NCBI GenBank assembly: GCA_012840125.1
Contig: DULZ01000042.1
Coordinates: 1 to 49,170 of the forward strand
Direction: 5' to 3'
From: Clostridia bacterium
Lineage (GTDB): Bacteria; Bacillota; DULZ01
DNA length: 49,170 bases
Shown here piece by piece: positions 1-7,302 of the stretch (positions are counted from its first letter, which is position 1; every line of letters starts with the position of its first letter). The notes beneath the pieces are model-generated. The model ran no database searches, was not told the origin of the DNA, and worked only from the letters and a program-made list of their open reading frames with translations. Position numbers and translations under genes: made by a program.

Positions 1-98
1 CCGGGGCGGGTTTGGAAGTGTTGCTGCACCGCCGTTTATCTCCCAGTGACCGGAGCATTTCCCTGGGGCAGGCCGTAGTTGCGCTGGCAAAGGAGTGA
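1..98 (+). CDS. hypF: Carbamoyltransferase HypF, C-terminal end only
   Basis: The frame entering at base 3 is open to a TGA at 96-98 and ends in residues ISLGQAVVALAKE. The SLGQAVVA motif is typical of the extreme C-terminus of HypF, which makes the thiocarbamate on HypE that becomes the cyanide ligands of [NiFe] hydrogenase. Only about 31 residues are inside the window; the rest lies upstream. The ribosome-binding site of hypC (AAAGGAG at 89-95) overlaps the end of this gene, so hypF and hypC are almost certainly cotranscribed. The call rests on this short motif and on being directly upstream of hypC-hypD-hypE. Confidence 0.8.
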   Translation, partial: GAGLEVLLHRRLSPSDRSISLGQAVVALAKE

Positions 99-104
99 TA
101 GCAT

Positions 105-326
105 TTGTGTTTGGCGGTACCGGGAAAAATCATTGAAATCATAAGTGAAGCTGTGGCCCGGGTGGACTACGGCAGCCTGGTCACCAATGTGGATCTGAGT
201 CTTGTGCCGGAAGCCAAGCCCGGCCAGTGGGTGCTGGTCCATGCCGGTTTTGCCGTTCAAGTATTGGATGAAGCGGAGGCCAGGGAAACCCTGGCCTTGC
301 TGCGGGAGCTGGATGCCCATGTATAG
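105..326 (+). CDS. hypC: Hydrogenase maturation chaperone HypC
   Basis: A 73-residue protein starting MCLAVPGKI, the HypC/HupF signature. Cys2 is the conserved residue that holds the Fe(CN)2CO precursor together with HypD and then delivers it to the hydrogenase large subunit. The start is a TTG at 105, fixed by AAAGGAG at 89-95 and because methionine removal must leave Cys2 at the N-terminus. Length matches the family (70-90 aa). The 3' end overlaps hypD by 8 bases, so translational coupling is likely. Confidence 0.95.
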   Translation: MCLAVPGKIIEIISEAVARVDYGSLVTNVDLSLVPEAKPGQWVLVHAGFAVQVLDEAEARETLALLRELDAHV

Positions 327-1395
327 GGAATTCCGGGATCCCGCCATGGTGAAAAGACTGCTGAGCCGCATTGAAGCGGTTTTGGAGCCGCCGGTGACGT
401 TGATGGAGGTGTGCGGGACCCATACGGTGGCGGTTTTTCGCTACGGACTGCGCCGGCTGCTGCCGGAAGGGCTGGAGCTCTTGTCGGGACCCGGCTGTCC
501 CGTTTGCGTGACCCCCGACTTCATCATCGATGCTGCCTTGGAGATTGCCCGGCAGCCGGGGGTGGTGCTGGCCACTTTTGGCGATATGCTGCGGGTGCCG
601 GGAAGTGACCAGAGTTTGGAGGAATTGAAAGCCGGGGGTGCTCAGGTCAAGGTGATTTACTCCCCGCTGGAAGCCCTGGCCCTGGCGGAGGAATATCCCC
701 AGCGGCAGGTGGTGTTCTTTGCCGTCGGGTTTGAGACGACGGTACCCATGATTGCCGCCACGGTGTTAAAGGCGAAAGAGAAAGGATTGACCAATTTCAG
801 CCTGCTCTGTGCCCACAAGACCATTCCGGGCGCCCTGCGGTCCCTGTTATCTTCCCCCGATGTCAACATCGACGGGCTGCTGTGCCCGGGCCATGTCAGT
901 GCGGTGATCGGTACCCGGCCTTACGAGTTCATCCCCCGGGAGTTTGGCATTGGGGCGGTGGTGACCGGGTTCGAACCGGTGGATCTCTTGCAAGGCATTT
1001 ACCTGCTGCTGCAGCAGCACCGGGAAAAGGCCCCCAGGGTGGAAAACCAATACCGCCGCTGGGTGCCTGCCGCCGGCAACCCGGAGGCATTAAAGCTCAT
1101 CCGAGCAGTCTTTGCTCCTTGCGGCAGTCACTGGCGCGGGCTCGGCTACTTGGAAGGAACGGGATTGGAGCTCAAAGAGGAGTATCAAGCCTTTGATGCC
1201 CTCCGGCGGTTTCAAGTGTTTCCGACCGTGAAACCGGCCCGTAAAGGCTGCCGCTGCGGCGATGTGCTCCGGGGGGCGATGGCACCTCCGGACTGCCCCT
1301 TATTTGCCACCACTTGCAGCCCGGAACGACCGGTGGGGCCTTGCATGGTGTCCGTGGAAGGTACCTGCCGGGCATATTATACATATGGCAGGTGA
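319..1395 (+). CDS. hypD: Hydrogenase maturation protein HypD
   Basis: The 358-residue product is the iron-sulfur scaffold on which the Fe(CN)2CO unit of [NiFe] hydrogenase is assembled with HypC and HypE. Visible family motifs in order are MEVCGTHT, GPGCPVCVTP, GFETTVP, GSHWRGLGYLEGTG, and a cysteine-rich C-terminus (GCRCGD, PPDCPLF, GPCMVS) that holds the 4Fe-4S cluster. The reading frame is open further upstream, but ATG 319 (MYREFRDP) matches the usual family start and has GGGAG at 304-308; ATG 313 is an alternative six bases earlier. It overlaps hypC and runs into hypE with no gap. Confidence 0.95.
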   Translation: MYREFRDPAMVKRLLSRIEAVLEPPVTLMEVCGTHTVAVFRYGLRRLLPEGLELLSGPGCPVCVTPDFIIDAALEIARQPGVVLATFGDMLRVPGSDQSLEELKAGGAQVKVIYSPLEALALAEEYPQRQVVFFAVGFETTVPMIAATVLKAKEKGLTNFSLLCAHKTIPGALRSLLSSPDVNIDGLLCPGHVSAVIGTRPYEFIPREFGIGAVVTGFEPVDLLQGIYLLLQQHREKAPRVENQYRRWVPAAGNPEALKLIRAVFAPCGSHWRGLGYLEGTGLELKEEYQAFDALRRFQVFPTVKPARKGCRCGDVLRGAMAPPDCPLFATTCSPERPVGPCMVSVEGTCRAYYTYGR

Positions 1396-1399
1396 CATG

Positions 1400-2407
1400 A
1401 TGACGGAACGAATCTTACTGGCTCATGGAAGCGGCGGCAAGCTGTCCCACCGGCTGACGGAGGAGATTTTCCTGCCGGCCTTTGGGAATGCCTGGTTGGC
1501 GCCGCTGGAGGATGCGGCGGTGTTCCCGATCCCCCGGGGCAGGCTGGCTATGACCACGGATTCTTTCGTGGTGAAACCCTTGTTCTTTCCCGGCGGCGAT
1601 ATCGGGCGGCTGGCCGTTTGCGGCACCGTCAACGACTTAGCGGTCAGCGGGGCCAGGCCCCTTTATTTGAGCGTCGGGTTTATCCTAGAAGAAGGATTGC
1701 CCCTGGCCGTTTTGCGGCAAATCGTTTCCTCCCTGGCGGCTACCGCCGCCGAAGCCGGTGTACAAGTTGTCACCGGTGATACGAAAGTAGTGGAGAAGGG
1801 CCTGGCTGACGGCCTGTACATCAATACGGCGGGAATCGGCATCCTGGAAGGTGAAAGGGAGTTAGGCGCGCGCCGGTTGAAGCCGGGGGACCGGATCCTT
1901 GTGTCCGGTTCCATCGGGCAGCACGGTATCGCCATCCTGGCGGCCAGGGAAGGGTTGGAACTTGAGCCTCCGGTGGTAACAGATGCGGCGCCTTTGAACC
2001 GGATGCTGGGTGACCTAGTGGAAAGGGTTTCCGGTATCAAGGCCATGCGGGATCCCACCCGCGGTGGGTTGGCCACCACCCTCAATGAATGGGCGGCCGC
2101 AGCGGGAGTGACGATTAGAATCAAGGAAGAACGACTGCCGATCTTACCGCAAGTCCAAGGGGCCTGTGACCTGTTCGGGTTTGATCCCTTGTATTTAGCC
2201 AACGAAGGCAAGGCCCTTATTGCCGTGGCACCGGAGGCAGCAGAGGAAGCCTTGCAATTATTGTATCGCCATCCCTACGGGCGGGAGGCGGCGGTCATCG
2301 GCACGGTGACGGCAGAACGGCCCGGTACGGTAATCCTTGAAACCGCCATCGGGGGGGAGCGCATCTTGGACATGCTGGCCGGTGAACAACTGCCCCGCAT
2401 TTGCTGA
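1400..2407 (+). CDS. hypE: Hydrogenase maturation protein HypE
   Basis: HypE dehydrates the S-carbamoyl group supplied by HypF to a thiocyanate on its own C-terminal cysteine and passes cyanide to the HypC-HypD complex. The protein ends in PRIC, the essential C-terminal Cys of the family. It also has the N-terminal LAHGSGGK motif and the PurM/AIR-synthase-type ATP-binding region (TTDSFVV, GDTKVVEKG, DPTRGGLATTLNE). Its 335 residues match the family. ATG 1400 is preferred because the only Shine-Dalgarno-like sequence (CAGGTGA, 1389-1395) is correctly spaced from it; ATG 1397 and ATG 1385 are in-frame alternatives. No hypA or hypB follows. Confidence 0.94.
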   Translation: MTERILLAHGSGGKLSHRLTEEIFLPAFGNAWLAPLEDAAVFPIPRGRLAMTTDSFVVKPLFFPGGDIGRLAVCGTVNDLAVSGARPLYLSVGFILEEGLPLAVLRQIVSSLAATAAEAGVQVVTGDTKVVEKGLADGLYINTAGIGILEGERELGARRLKPGDRILVSGSIGQHGIAILAAREGLELEPPVVTDAAPLNRMLGDLVERVSGIKAMRDPTRGGLATTLNEWAAAAGVTIRIKEERLPILPQVQGACDLFGFDPLYLANEGKALIAVAPEAAEEALQLLYRHPYGREAAVIGTVTAERPGTVILETAIGGERILDMLAGEQLPRIC

Positions 2408-2614
2408 CGTGGCGGGATTCCTTTTTCTTTAGAGAAGAGCTGTTTGAAGCTGTCTCTTAACCGGAGGGATACGGGGCGCCGGGATCAACAAGGTGCGCCA
2501 GTCCGGGGAAGATGCCGGCCTGTGCGAACCGGAAGACATCCCCGGGCCACCGGGCACGTTGCTAAGCCGGGCTGCCCCGGTCCTGTTGGGCATCATTGCC
2601 TGGTCAATAAGACT
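2408..2614. other. hypE downstream spacer, no convincing gene
   Basis: About 200 bases separate hypE from the shared terminator. One forward frame (about 2453-2643) is open but has no ribosome-binding site or recognisable motif, and another (from 2444) runs into the antisense of the next gene. I see no reliable coding or RNA signal here. Confidence 0.5.
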
Positions 2615-2643
2615 AAGCCTCTTCGCAGCACGAAGAGGCTTTT
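2615..2643. terminator. Bidirectional terminator between hypE and trypsin-like gene
   Basis: Perfect 11-bp stem AAGCCTCTTCG / CGAAGAGGCTT (2615-2625 with 2631-2641) around a CAGCA loop, followed by TTT on the plus strand. It sits exactly between two convergent genes, so it probably serves both. Confidence 0.85.
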
Positions 2644-3652
2644 AACCGTAGACCAGGTCTACCTCCAACAAATCCAGCACGTTTTGAATGCGGTTTACCA
2701 CCGTGGCGTTGTCCGAGCCGGCAAACAGGAGGCCCACGGCATAGTTCTCCTCATCCAGTACCAGGGAGCCGCTGTCCCCCGGGGACGCCATGGGACCGGT
2801 GACGATCTGGTCCTCGAAGATTACGGATTCATGGGCGCTCAATGCCACCCGCATTAAAGTGGAAATAACCCGTACCTCCGCTGTATTGAAGCCGCTGGAG
2901 CGGCCGCTTTTTTTGAGCATCATGCCCACCTGGGCCTCGCGGATGCCCTTGACAGGGCCTATGTCCAGGATTTCATGGGTGATGAACTGGGGGCTGACGG
3001 GTTTGGCCAGAGCCGCGTCCACCAGGTTGCCCCTGGGTGATTGCCGCTGCAGTTTAAGGCGGTAATTGGGCCGCACCGCTCGCAAGCAGCGGTTAGCCAC
3101 TTTTTCCACGGAGGCGGCGTGGGGGCAGTTGGAAGCGCCGAATTCCCTGGAGAGAGGAATGTAGCGATGGAGATACCCGATCAGGTGCTCCTTTTTCCCC
3201 CCATCGTGGGGCCCCGGCTGCAGGATGGGATCGCCGACGGATGCCCGGCCGTCGCGGCCGTCGGTGCTGTTGGCCAAGACATGATTGTTGGAGAGAATGA
3301 GCAGTTCCTTGGTATGGCGGTCCCGTACCACCGCCCCGAAAGTACCTGCAGAGATTTTATAATGACCGATGCTCACGCCCGGGGGGGCGGGACGGACATA
3401 GCCGGTACGGTTGAGAAAACGGATTTCCCCGACTTCCAGGACGTCTGTGGTGACATTTCCCAACTTGCTGGGTACCAGCTCGGAACGTGTCAGTTCCTGG
3501 CGCGGCACCTTTTTCGATACCAGTACCACGATGGAAGGATCCTTAGTGGTTTCCCCCCGCGTCATCTTCCACCCTTTACCAACCCCCACCACGTTGGGCA
3601 ATTCCAACAACTGGACGGAATTCCGTTTCAAAATTTTGGACAAAAGATCCAT
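2642..3652 (-). CDS. Trypsin-like serine protease domain protein, no signal peptide
   Basis: A 336-residue protein with a chymotrypsin-type catalytic triad that can be read directly: His124 in LSNNHVLA, Asp212 in LVDAALA, and Ser294 in SPGDSGSLV. A KSGRSSGFNTAEV strand lies between the Asp and Ser motifs, as in related bacterial trypsin-like proteins. The N-terminus (MDLLSKILKR) shows no signal peptide or membrane segment, so it is predicted to be cytoplasmic, unlike secreted trypsins or HtrA proteins, and no PDZ domain follows. ATG 3652 has a good GGAGA site. Substrate and role are unknown. It stands alone, convergent with hypE. Confidence 0.8.
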   Translation of the reverse strand: MDLLSKILKRNSVQLLELPNVVGVGKGWKMTRGETTKDPSIVVLVSKKVPRQELTRSELVPSKLGNVTTDVLEVGEIRFLNRTGYVRPAPPGVSIGHYKISAGTFGAVVRDRHTKELLILSNNHVLANSTDGRDGRASVGDPILQPGPHDGGKKEHLIGYLHRYIPLSREFGASNCPHAASVEKVANRCLRAVRPNYRLKLQRQSPRGNLVDAALAKPVSPQFITHEILDIGPVKGIREAQVGMMLKKSGRSSGFNTAEVRVISTLMRVALSAHESVIFEDQIVTGPMASPGDSGSLVLDEENYAVGLLFAGSDNATVVNRIQNVLDLLEVDLVYG

Positions 3653-3743
3653 CCGGGTTGGTCTCCTTTCCTTTACAAGTAAGAAAAAACCTGGTATATT
3701 CTTATGCTGGGAAAGGAGAAAAGGTGTGGTTCACGCCTGGCAG

Positions 3744-4064
3744 TTAAAACATACCCTCAAAAAAGGAAGGGCTAAACCCGGTATAATGGGCTACTTCTTG
3801 CCCGGCTACCTCCCTGGCACGGCTCACGCCTTGGTTGATGGCACGTTTGAGAAGCATTTCCAGGCGCTGCTGTTGTGGGGCCGGCAGTCCTTCCATTTGG
3901 AGCTTCACGTCCACTACCTCTTGCAGCCCGTTAAACACCAAAGTTACTTCTCCGTCTCCGGCGGTAACCGGTATTTTTTTTGCTGCCAGCTCCACCTTTA
4001 GCTCATCCAGTCTTTCCTTTAACTTCATGGCTTGTTCGAACAGGTGGTCAAAACCCTGTACCAT
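3744..4064 (-). CDS. YbaB/EbfC-like nucleoid-associated protein
   Basis: A 106-residue protein with an N-terminal helix rich in Lys/Glu (QAMKLKERLDELKVELAAKK) followed by the YbaB-type beta core (GDGEVTLVFNGLQEVVDVKL) and a C-terminal helix. YbaB/EbfC proteins are small dimeric DNA-binding proteins. The frame opens further upstream, but those ATGs overlap the AGGAGG at 4073-4078; ATG 4064 is spaced 8 bases from it and is the likely start. It is a divergent member and is not in the usual dnaX-ybaB-recR context, so the assignment is by fold pattern only. Confidence 0.65.
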   Translation of the reverse strand: MVQGFDHLFEQAMKLKERLDELKVELAAKKIPVTAGDGEVTLVFNGLQEVVDVKLQMEGLPAPQQQRLEMLLKRAINQGVSRAREVAGQEVAHYTGFSPSFFEGMF

Positions 4065-4209
4065 GATCATGCCTCCTTTTTTCAACCCAGGTTGCTTTGC
4101 AAACGGGATCTGTATGATTATATGCGGGTTAAACGGGAAGGCTGCCAGTCCAGAATCTTTATTTTTTTACATATTTGTGTCTTGCTAGAAAAATATAGTA
4201 AAAATTACA

Positions 4210-4234
4210 AGGAATTTTCCAATTCATGTCGAAA
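4210..4234 (+). promoter_or_regulatory. Spo0A-box-like site over a sigma-H-like promoter
   Basis: TGTCGAA at 4227-4233 matches the Spo0A box core (TGNCGAA). It overlaps a sigma-H-like pair: AGGAATT (4210-4216) and GTCGAAA (4228-4234) with an 11-base spacer, one base shorter than the more typical spoVG example in this window. It lies 63-87 bases before the Spo0E-like gene in an AT-rich stretch. Confidence 0.45.
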
Positions 4235-4296
4235 CTACTATATATAGATGGGACAAGCATGCTGAGTCACGAAATATAGTATAGAGGGGTGAAACC

Positions 4297-4491
4297 GTGA
4301 ATCGCCGGAGCTTGTATGCCGTGATCAGCAAAAAGAAGGCGGAACTGGACCGGCTGGTGACCCAGAGGGAGTCCTTGCAGGACCAGGAGGTCTACCAGAA
4401 AAGCTGTGAATTGGACCAGCTGGTGGTAGCCTATATGAAATTACAAGTTAAAAAAAACTCCAGCCCGGAACCGGTAAAGACCCTTATTTAG
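4297..4491 (+). CDS. Spo0E-like aspartyl-phosphate phosphatase
   Basis: A 64-residue, all-helical protein. The second helix carries SCELDQLVVAY, which fits the SxxLDxxI/V signature of Spo0E-family phosphatases that dephosphorylate Spo0A~P and so hold back sporulation. Two helices joined by a short turn and a charged C-terminal tail match the family (50-85 aa). GTG 4297 is preceded by AGGGGTG. Upstream lies a Spo0A-box-like site, which would allow feedback control by its own target. It stands alone. Confidence 0.85.
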   Translation: MNRRSLYAVISKKKAELDRLVTQRESLQDQEVYQKSCELDQLVVAYMKLQVKKNSSPEPVKTLI

Positions 4492-4534
4492 ACGGCCCGG
4501 TCCATGAATAGGGAGTTCCGCCGGCACAGGTTTC

Positions 4535-4563
4535 TTGATTTTACCTCGCTTTTGGCCCATAAT
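4535..4563 (+). promoter_or_regulatory. Sigma-A-type promoter of lgt
   Basis: TTGATT (4535-4540), a 17-base spacer, and CATAAT (4558-4563), 36 bases before the lgt start. Confidence 0.6.
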
Positions 4564-4598
4564 ATAAGCTAAAATCCGGCACGAAGGAAGGTAAGATC

Positions 4599-5378
4599 AT
4601 GGATCAGATTGCGGTACAATTAGGGCCTCTAAAGATTTACTGGTACGGCATCCTTATCACTTCTGCCATCATCATCGGTATCATCCTGGCCATGCGGGAG
4701 ACCGTCAGGCAGGGATTGGATCCGGAGCATATCATAAACATTGCCCTGGTAGCGGTACCTGCGGCCTTTGTCGGGGCTCGTCTCTACTACGTCATTTTTC
4801 AATGGGAGCATTATGCGGGTAACTGGAGGGAGATTATCGCCGTTTGGCACGGGGGATTGGCTATTCACGGCGGGCTGTTAGGCGGCCTATTAGCCGGTCT
4901 GCTCTATGTAAGAAAAGCGAAACTTTCTTTTTGGCAGCTGGCGGATATCATAGCCCCGAGCATCATTTTGGGACAAGCCATCGGCCGGTGGGGTAATTTC
5001 TTCAATCAAGAGGCCCATGGCGGGCCGGTGAGCGAGGAGTTCATCAGTCATTTCCCGGGCTTCATCCAGAAGGGGATGTTTATCAACGGGCAGTATTACC
5101 ATCCTACTTTCTTGTACGAGTCCCTGTGGAACTTCGGTGTTTTCTTGTTCTTAATCTGGTACCGGCGTAGGAGCCAGGCTGTCCATGGGAAGGTTTTTCT
5201 TTTTTATTTAATGCTGTATTCCGCCGGGCGTTTCTTCATCGAGGGCTTGCGGACGGACAGCCTCATGTTGGGACCCCTGCGAATGGCTCAGGTGATGAGT
5301 CTAATCTTTATTCTAATCGGCGTCGTAGGGCTGTTTTACTTGCCCCGGCAGCAAAAGGAAAAAGAGGCATCCCGTTGA
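4599..5378 (+). CDS. lgt: Prolipoprotein diacylglyceryl transferase Lgt
   Basis: Lgt is the polytopic membrane enzyme that moves diacylglycerol from phosphatidylglycerol to the lipobox cysteine of prolipoproteins. The 259-residue sequence has about seven hydrophobic segments, the WHGGLAIHGGLLGG region with the conserved His, and the Lgt signature GRWGNFFNQEAHG with its essential Arg and Asn. ATG 4599 follows GAAGGAAGG. Substrates encoded in this window include GerC, the PrsA-type foldase, and the SpoIID lipoprotein. It is monocistronic, with its own promoter and a terminator overlapping its stop codon. Confidence 0.96.
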   Translation: MDQIAVQLGPLKIYWYGILITSAIIIGIILAMRETVRQGLDPEHIINIALVAVPAAFVGARLYYVIFQWEHYAGNWREIIAVWHGGLAIHGGLLGGLLAGLLYVRKAKLSFWQLADIIAPSIILGQAIGRWGNFFNQEAHGGPVSEEFISHFPGFIQKGMFINGQYYHPTFLYESLWNFGVFLFLIWYRRRSQAVHGKVFLFYLMLYSAGRFFIEGLRTDSLMLGPLRMAQVMSLIFILIGVVGLFYLPRQQKEKEASR

Positions 5379-5393
5379 AGATGCCTCTTTTTT
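5361..5393. terminator. Bidirectional terminator, lgt and acetate symporter
   Basis: Perfect 10-bp stem AAAGAGGCAT / ATGCCTCTTT (5361-5370 with 5381-5390) with T-runs on both strands. The left arm overlaps the last codons of lgt; it also ends the minus-strand acs operon. Confidence 0.9.
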
Positions 5394-5405
5394 GCGTTAA
5401 TGGTA

Positions 5406-6911
5406 TTAAGCGGACATGTGCACCTGCCGTAGGAGGTCTTGGACTTCTTTCGGCGGCGGCGGTGTCATGAGAGATACGATGATATTTACCAGGGCGTTGG
5501 CGGGAGCGGCTACCAAAGCGGAGCCTACCGGCGGGATGTACTTGGCGAAGAAGGGTACATCGTTGAAGAACAATGCACTTAACGCGATGGCCAATCCTAC
5601 CAGCATGCCGCAAATGGCGCCTTCCTTGGTGGCGCGGCCCCACCAGATGCCCAGCAGAACCGTCGGGAAGAAGGTGCTGCCGGCGATGGCGAAGGCCATG
5701 GCCACTAGTTGGGCCACCAGAGCCGGCGGGTTTAAAGCGATGAAGATGGCGATGAGCGCCATAACTACGGTCGCTACGCGGGCTACCAGCATTTGCTGCT
5801 GGTGGGTGGCATCGGGTTTCAAGATCCGGTGATAAATATCGTGAGAAACGGCAGCGGCGGAAGCCATCAGCAATCCCGACACGGTACTGAAACCGGCGGA
5901 TATGGCACCGGCCGCCAAGAAGCCAACGAACCACTGGGGCAGTCCGGCTAATTCGGCGGCGCTGATGATAATCACGTCAGCAATGGCCTGCCCTCCGTGG
6001 GGGTTCAGCAGTTTGGCGAAAGCCGCGTAAGCCGGGGCGCTCCAGTACAGCAAGCAGATGAAGAAGAGTCCCCAGGGCACCGACCAGCGGGCGGTTTTAG
6101 CGTCCGATGTGGTATAGAAACGGGTTAGCACGTGGGGCAGGCCGCAGGTACCCACCATCAGGGTGAAGGTCAGGGCCACCCACTGGTATGGGCCTTGAAC
6201 AGCCCAAGGCAAAGCGAAATTCGGATCCAACTCCATCGCCTGGTAGGCAGCGGCGCCGTAGCTGATTTGCGGCAGCAAGGCGAAGTAGCCCATGCGACCG
6301 GCGATGAAGAACAGGGGAAAAAGGAAAGCCAAAATTAAGATGATGTACTGGACCACCTGGTTCTTGGTCACGCCCAGCATCCCGGAGATGAGGACGTAAA
6401 TCAGGACCAGAATGGTGCCCATGACGACGGAAGTTTGATAGTTCCAGCCGAAGATCCACTCAAAGATCATGCCGATGCCTTTGTACTGCCCGGTAATGTA
6501 GAATGTACTCAGGATCAAGGTGATGAGGGCAGCCAAACCCCGGGCCCAGTTGGAGTAGTAGCGGTCGCCTACGAAATCTGGGGCCGTGTACTTACCGAAG
6601 CGGCGGATCTGGCTGGCAAACAAGAGGAGCAGCAGCACGTAGCCGCCGGTCCAGCCGACCACGTAACCGACACCATAGTAACCCTGCATGTAGAGCATGC
6701 CGGGCACACCCATGAAGCTGGCGGCGCTCATCCAGTTACTGGCGATGGCCATCCCGTTTTCCACCGGGCCGATGGAACGACCTGCCACCCAGTAACCTTC
6801 CACTTCCTGCACTTTGGAAATCCAGCCCACCCAGATGAATAAAGCCAAGGCGGCGAACATGATGATCGCCGGGGCCAGTTTAAAGCCGGGTTGTAACCCA
6901 ATAAATTCCAT
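5406..6911 (-). CDS. Sodium:solute symporter (SSS family), probable acetate permease
   Basis: A 501-residue protein with about 13 hydrophobic segments. SSS-family features include the early loop EGYWVAGRSIGPVENGMAIASNWMSAASFMG and the GAISAGFSTVSGLLMASAAAVSHDIY region, as in ActP-type cation/acetate symporters. ATG 6911 is chosen because the GGGGGG tract (6918-6923) is correctly spaced from it. It is the last gene of acs - small subunit - symporter, with a 30-base gap to the small-subunit gene, so acetate or another short carboxylate is the likely substrate; that substrate is inferred from context. Confidence 0.88.
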   Translation of the reverse strand: MEFIGLQPGFKLAPAIIMFAALALFIWVGWISKVQEVEGYWVAGRSIGPVENGMAIASNWMSAASFMGVPGMLYMQGYYGVGYVVGWTGGYVLLLLLFASQIRRFGKYTAPDFVGDRYYSNWARGLAALITLILSTFYITGQYKGIGMIFEWIFGWNYQTSVVMGTILVLIYVLISGMLGVTKNQVVQYIILILAFLFPLFFIAGRMGYFALLPQISYGAAAYQAMELDPNFALPWAVQGPYQWVALTFTLMVGTCGLPHVLTRFYTTSDAKTARWSVPWGLFFICLLYWSAPAYAAFAKLLNPHGGQAIADVIIISAAELAGLPQWFVGFLAAGAISAGFSTVSGLLMASAAAVSHDIYHRILKPDATHQQQMLVARVATVVMALIAIFIALNPPALVAQLVAMAFAIAGSTFFPTVLLGIWWGRATKEGAICGMLVGLAIALSALFFNDVPFFAKYIPPVGSALVAAPANALVNIIVSLMTPPPPKEVQDLLRQVHMSA

Positions 6912-6941
6912 TCTCATCCCCCCTATCAATTTGCAGCCGGG

Positions 6942-7277
6942 TTAGCGACGATACTTGTCGTAGATCTTTTCAATAAAGTAGCTGAAAATAGCGCAGAGTA
7001 GAACGAAGCCGACAGTAGTAAATTGTGTGCTGTACCAGTAATGAAAGGGAAACCCTATGAATTTAGCTCGGGTTAAGAAGCTGGCGCCGTCGGGGGTTTC
7101 TTGAAATACGACCAGCAAGAACGGCATGAGGTAGACCATGACGGCCCAAATGATCACGATGACGGCGATGAGCCGGGTTTCCGCCCGCATGCCCTCGGAA
7201 ATGGGCTTGAAGAAGCTAACATAGCCTGCGGTATCCACTTCCTGCTTACCGGTGGACAACGGGGCTTGAGGTTCCAT
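6942..7277 (-). CDS. Small membrane subunit of SSS-type symporter (DUF4212/DUF485-like)
   Basis: An 111-residue protein with two transmembrane segments (VIVIIWAVMVYLMPFLLVVF and a second one around FTTVGFVLLCAIFSYF) and a GFPFHYWYSTQ stretch between them, which is typical of the small proteins encoded just upstream of SSS acetate/solute symporters. It probably assembles with or stabilises the downstream symporter. ATG 7277 is preceded by AAGGAGGG; a TTG one codon upstream is possible. The family choice between DUF4212 and DUF485 is not settled here. Confidence 0.75.
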   Translation of the reverse strand: MEPQAPLSTGKQEVDTAGYVSFFKPISEGMRAETRLIAVIVIIWAVMVYLMPFLLVVFQETPDGASFLTRAKFIGFPFHYWYSTQFTTVGFVLLCAIFSYFIEKIYDKYRR

Positions 7278-7302
7278 CAAGCGATCCCTCCTTGTTTAAC
7301 GT

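Noticed and set aside
2444-2857. A forward open frame of 137 codons after hypE
   Set aside because: It overlaps the end of the trypsin-like gene on the other strand, has no ribosome-binding site, and shows no known motif.
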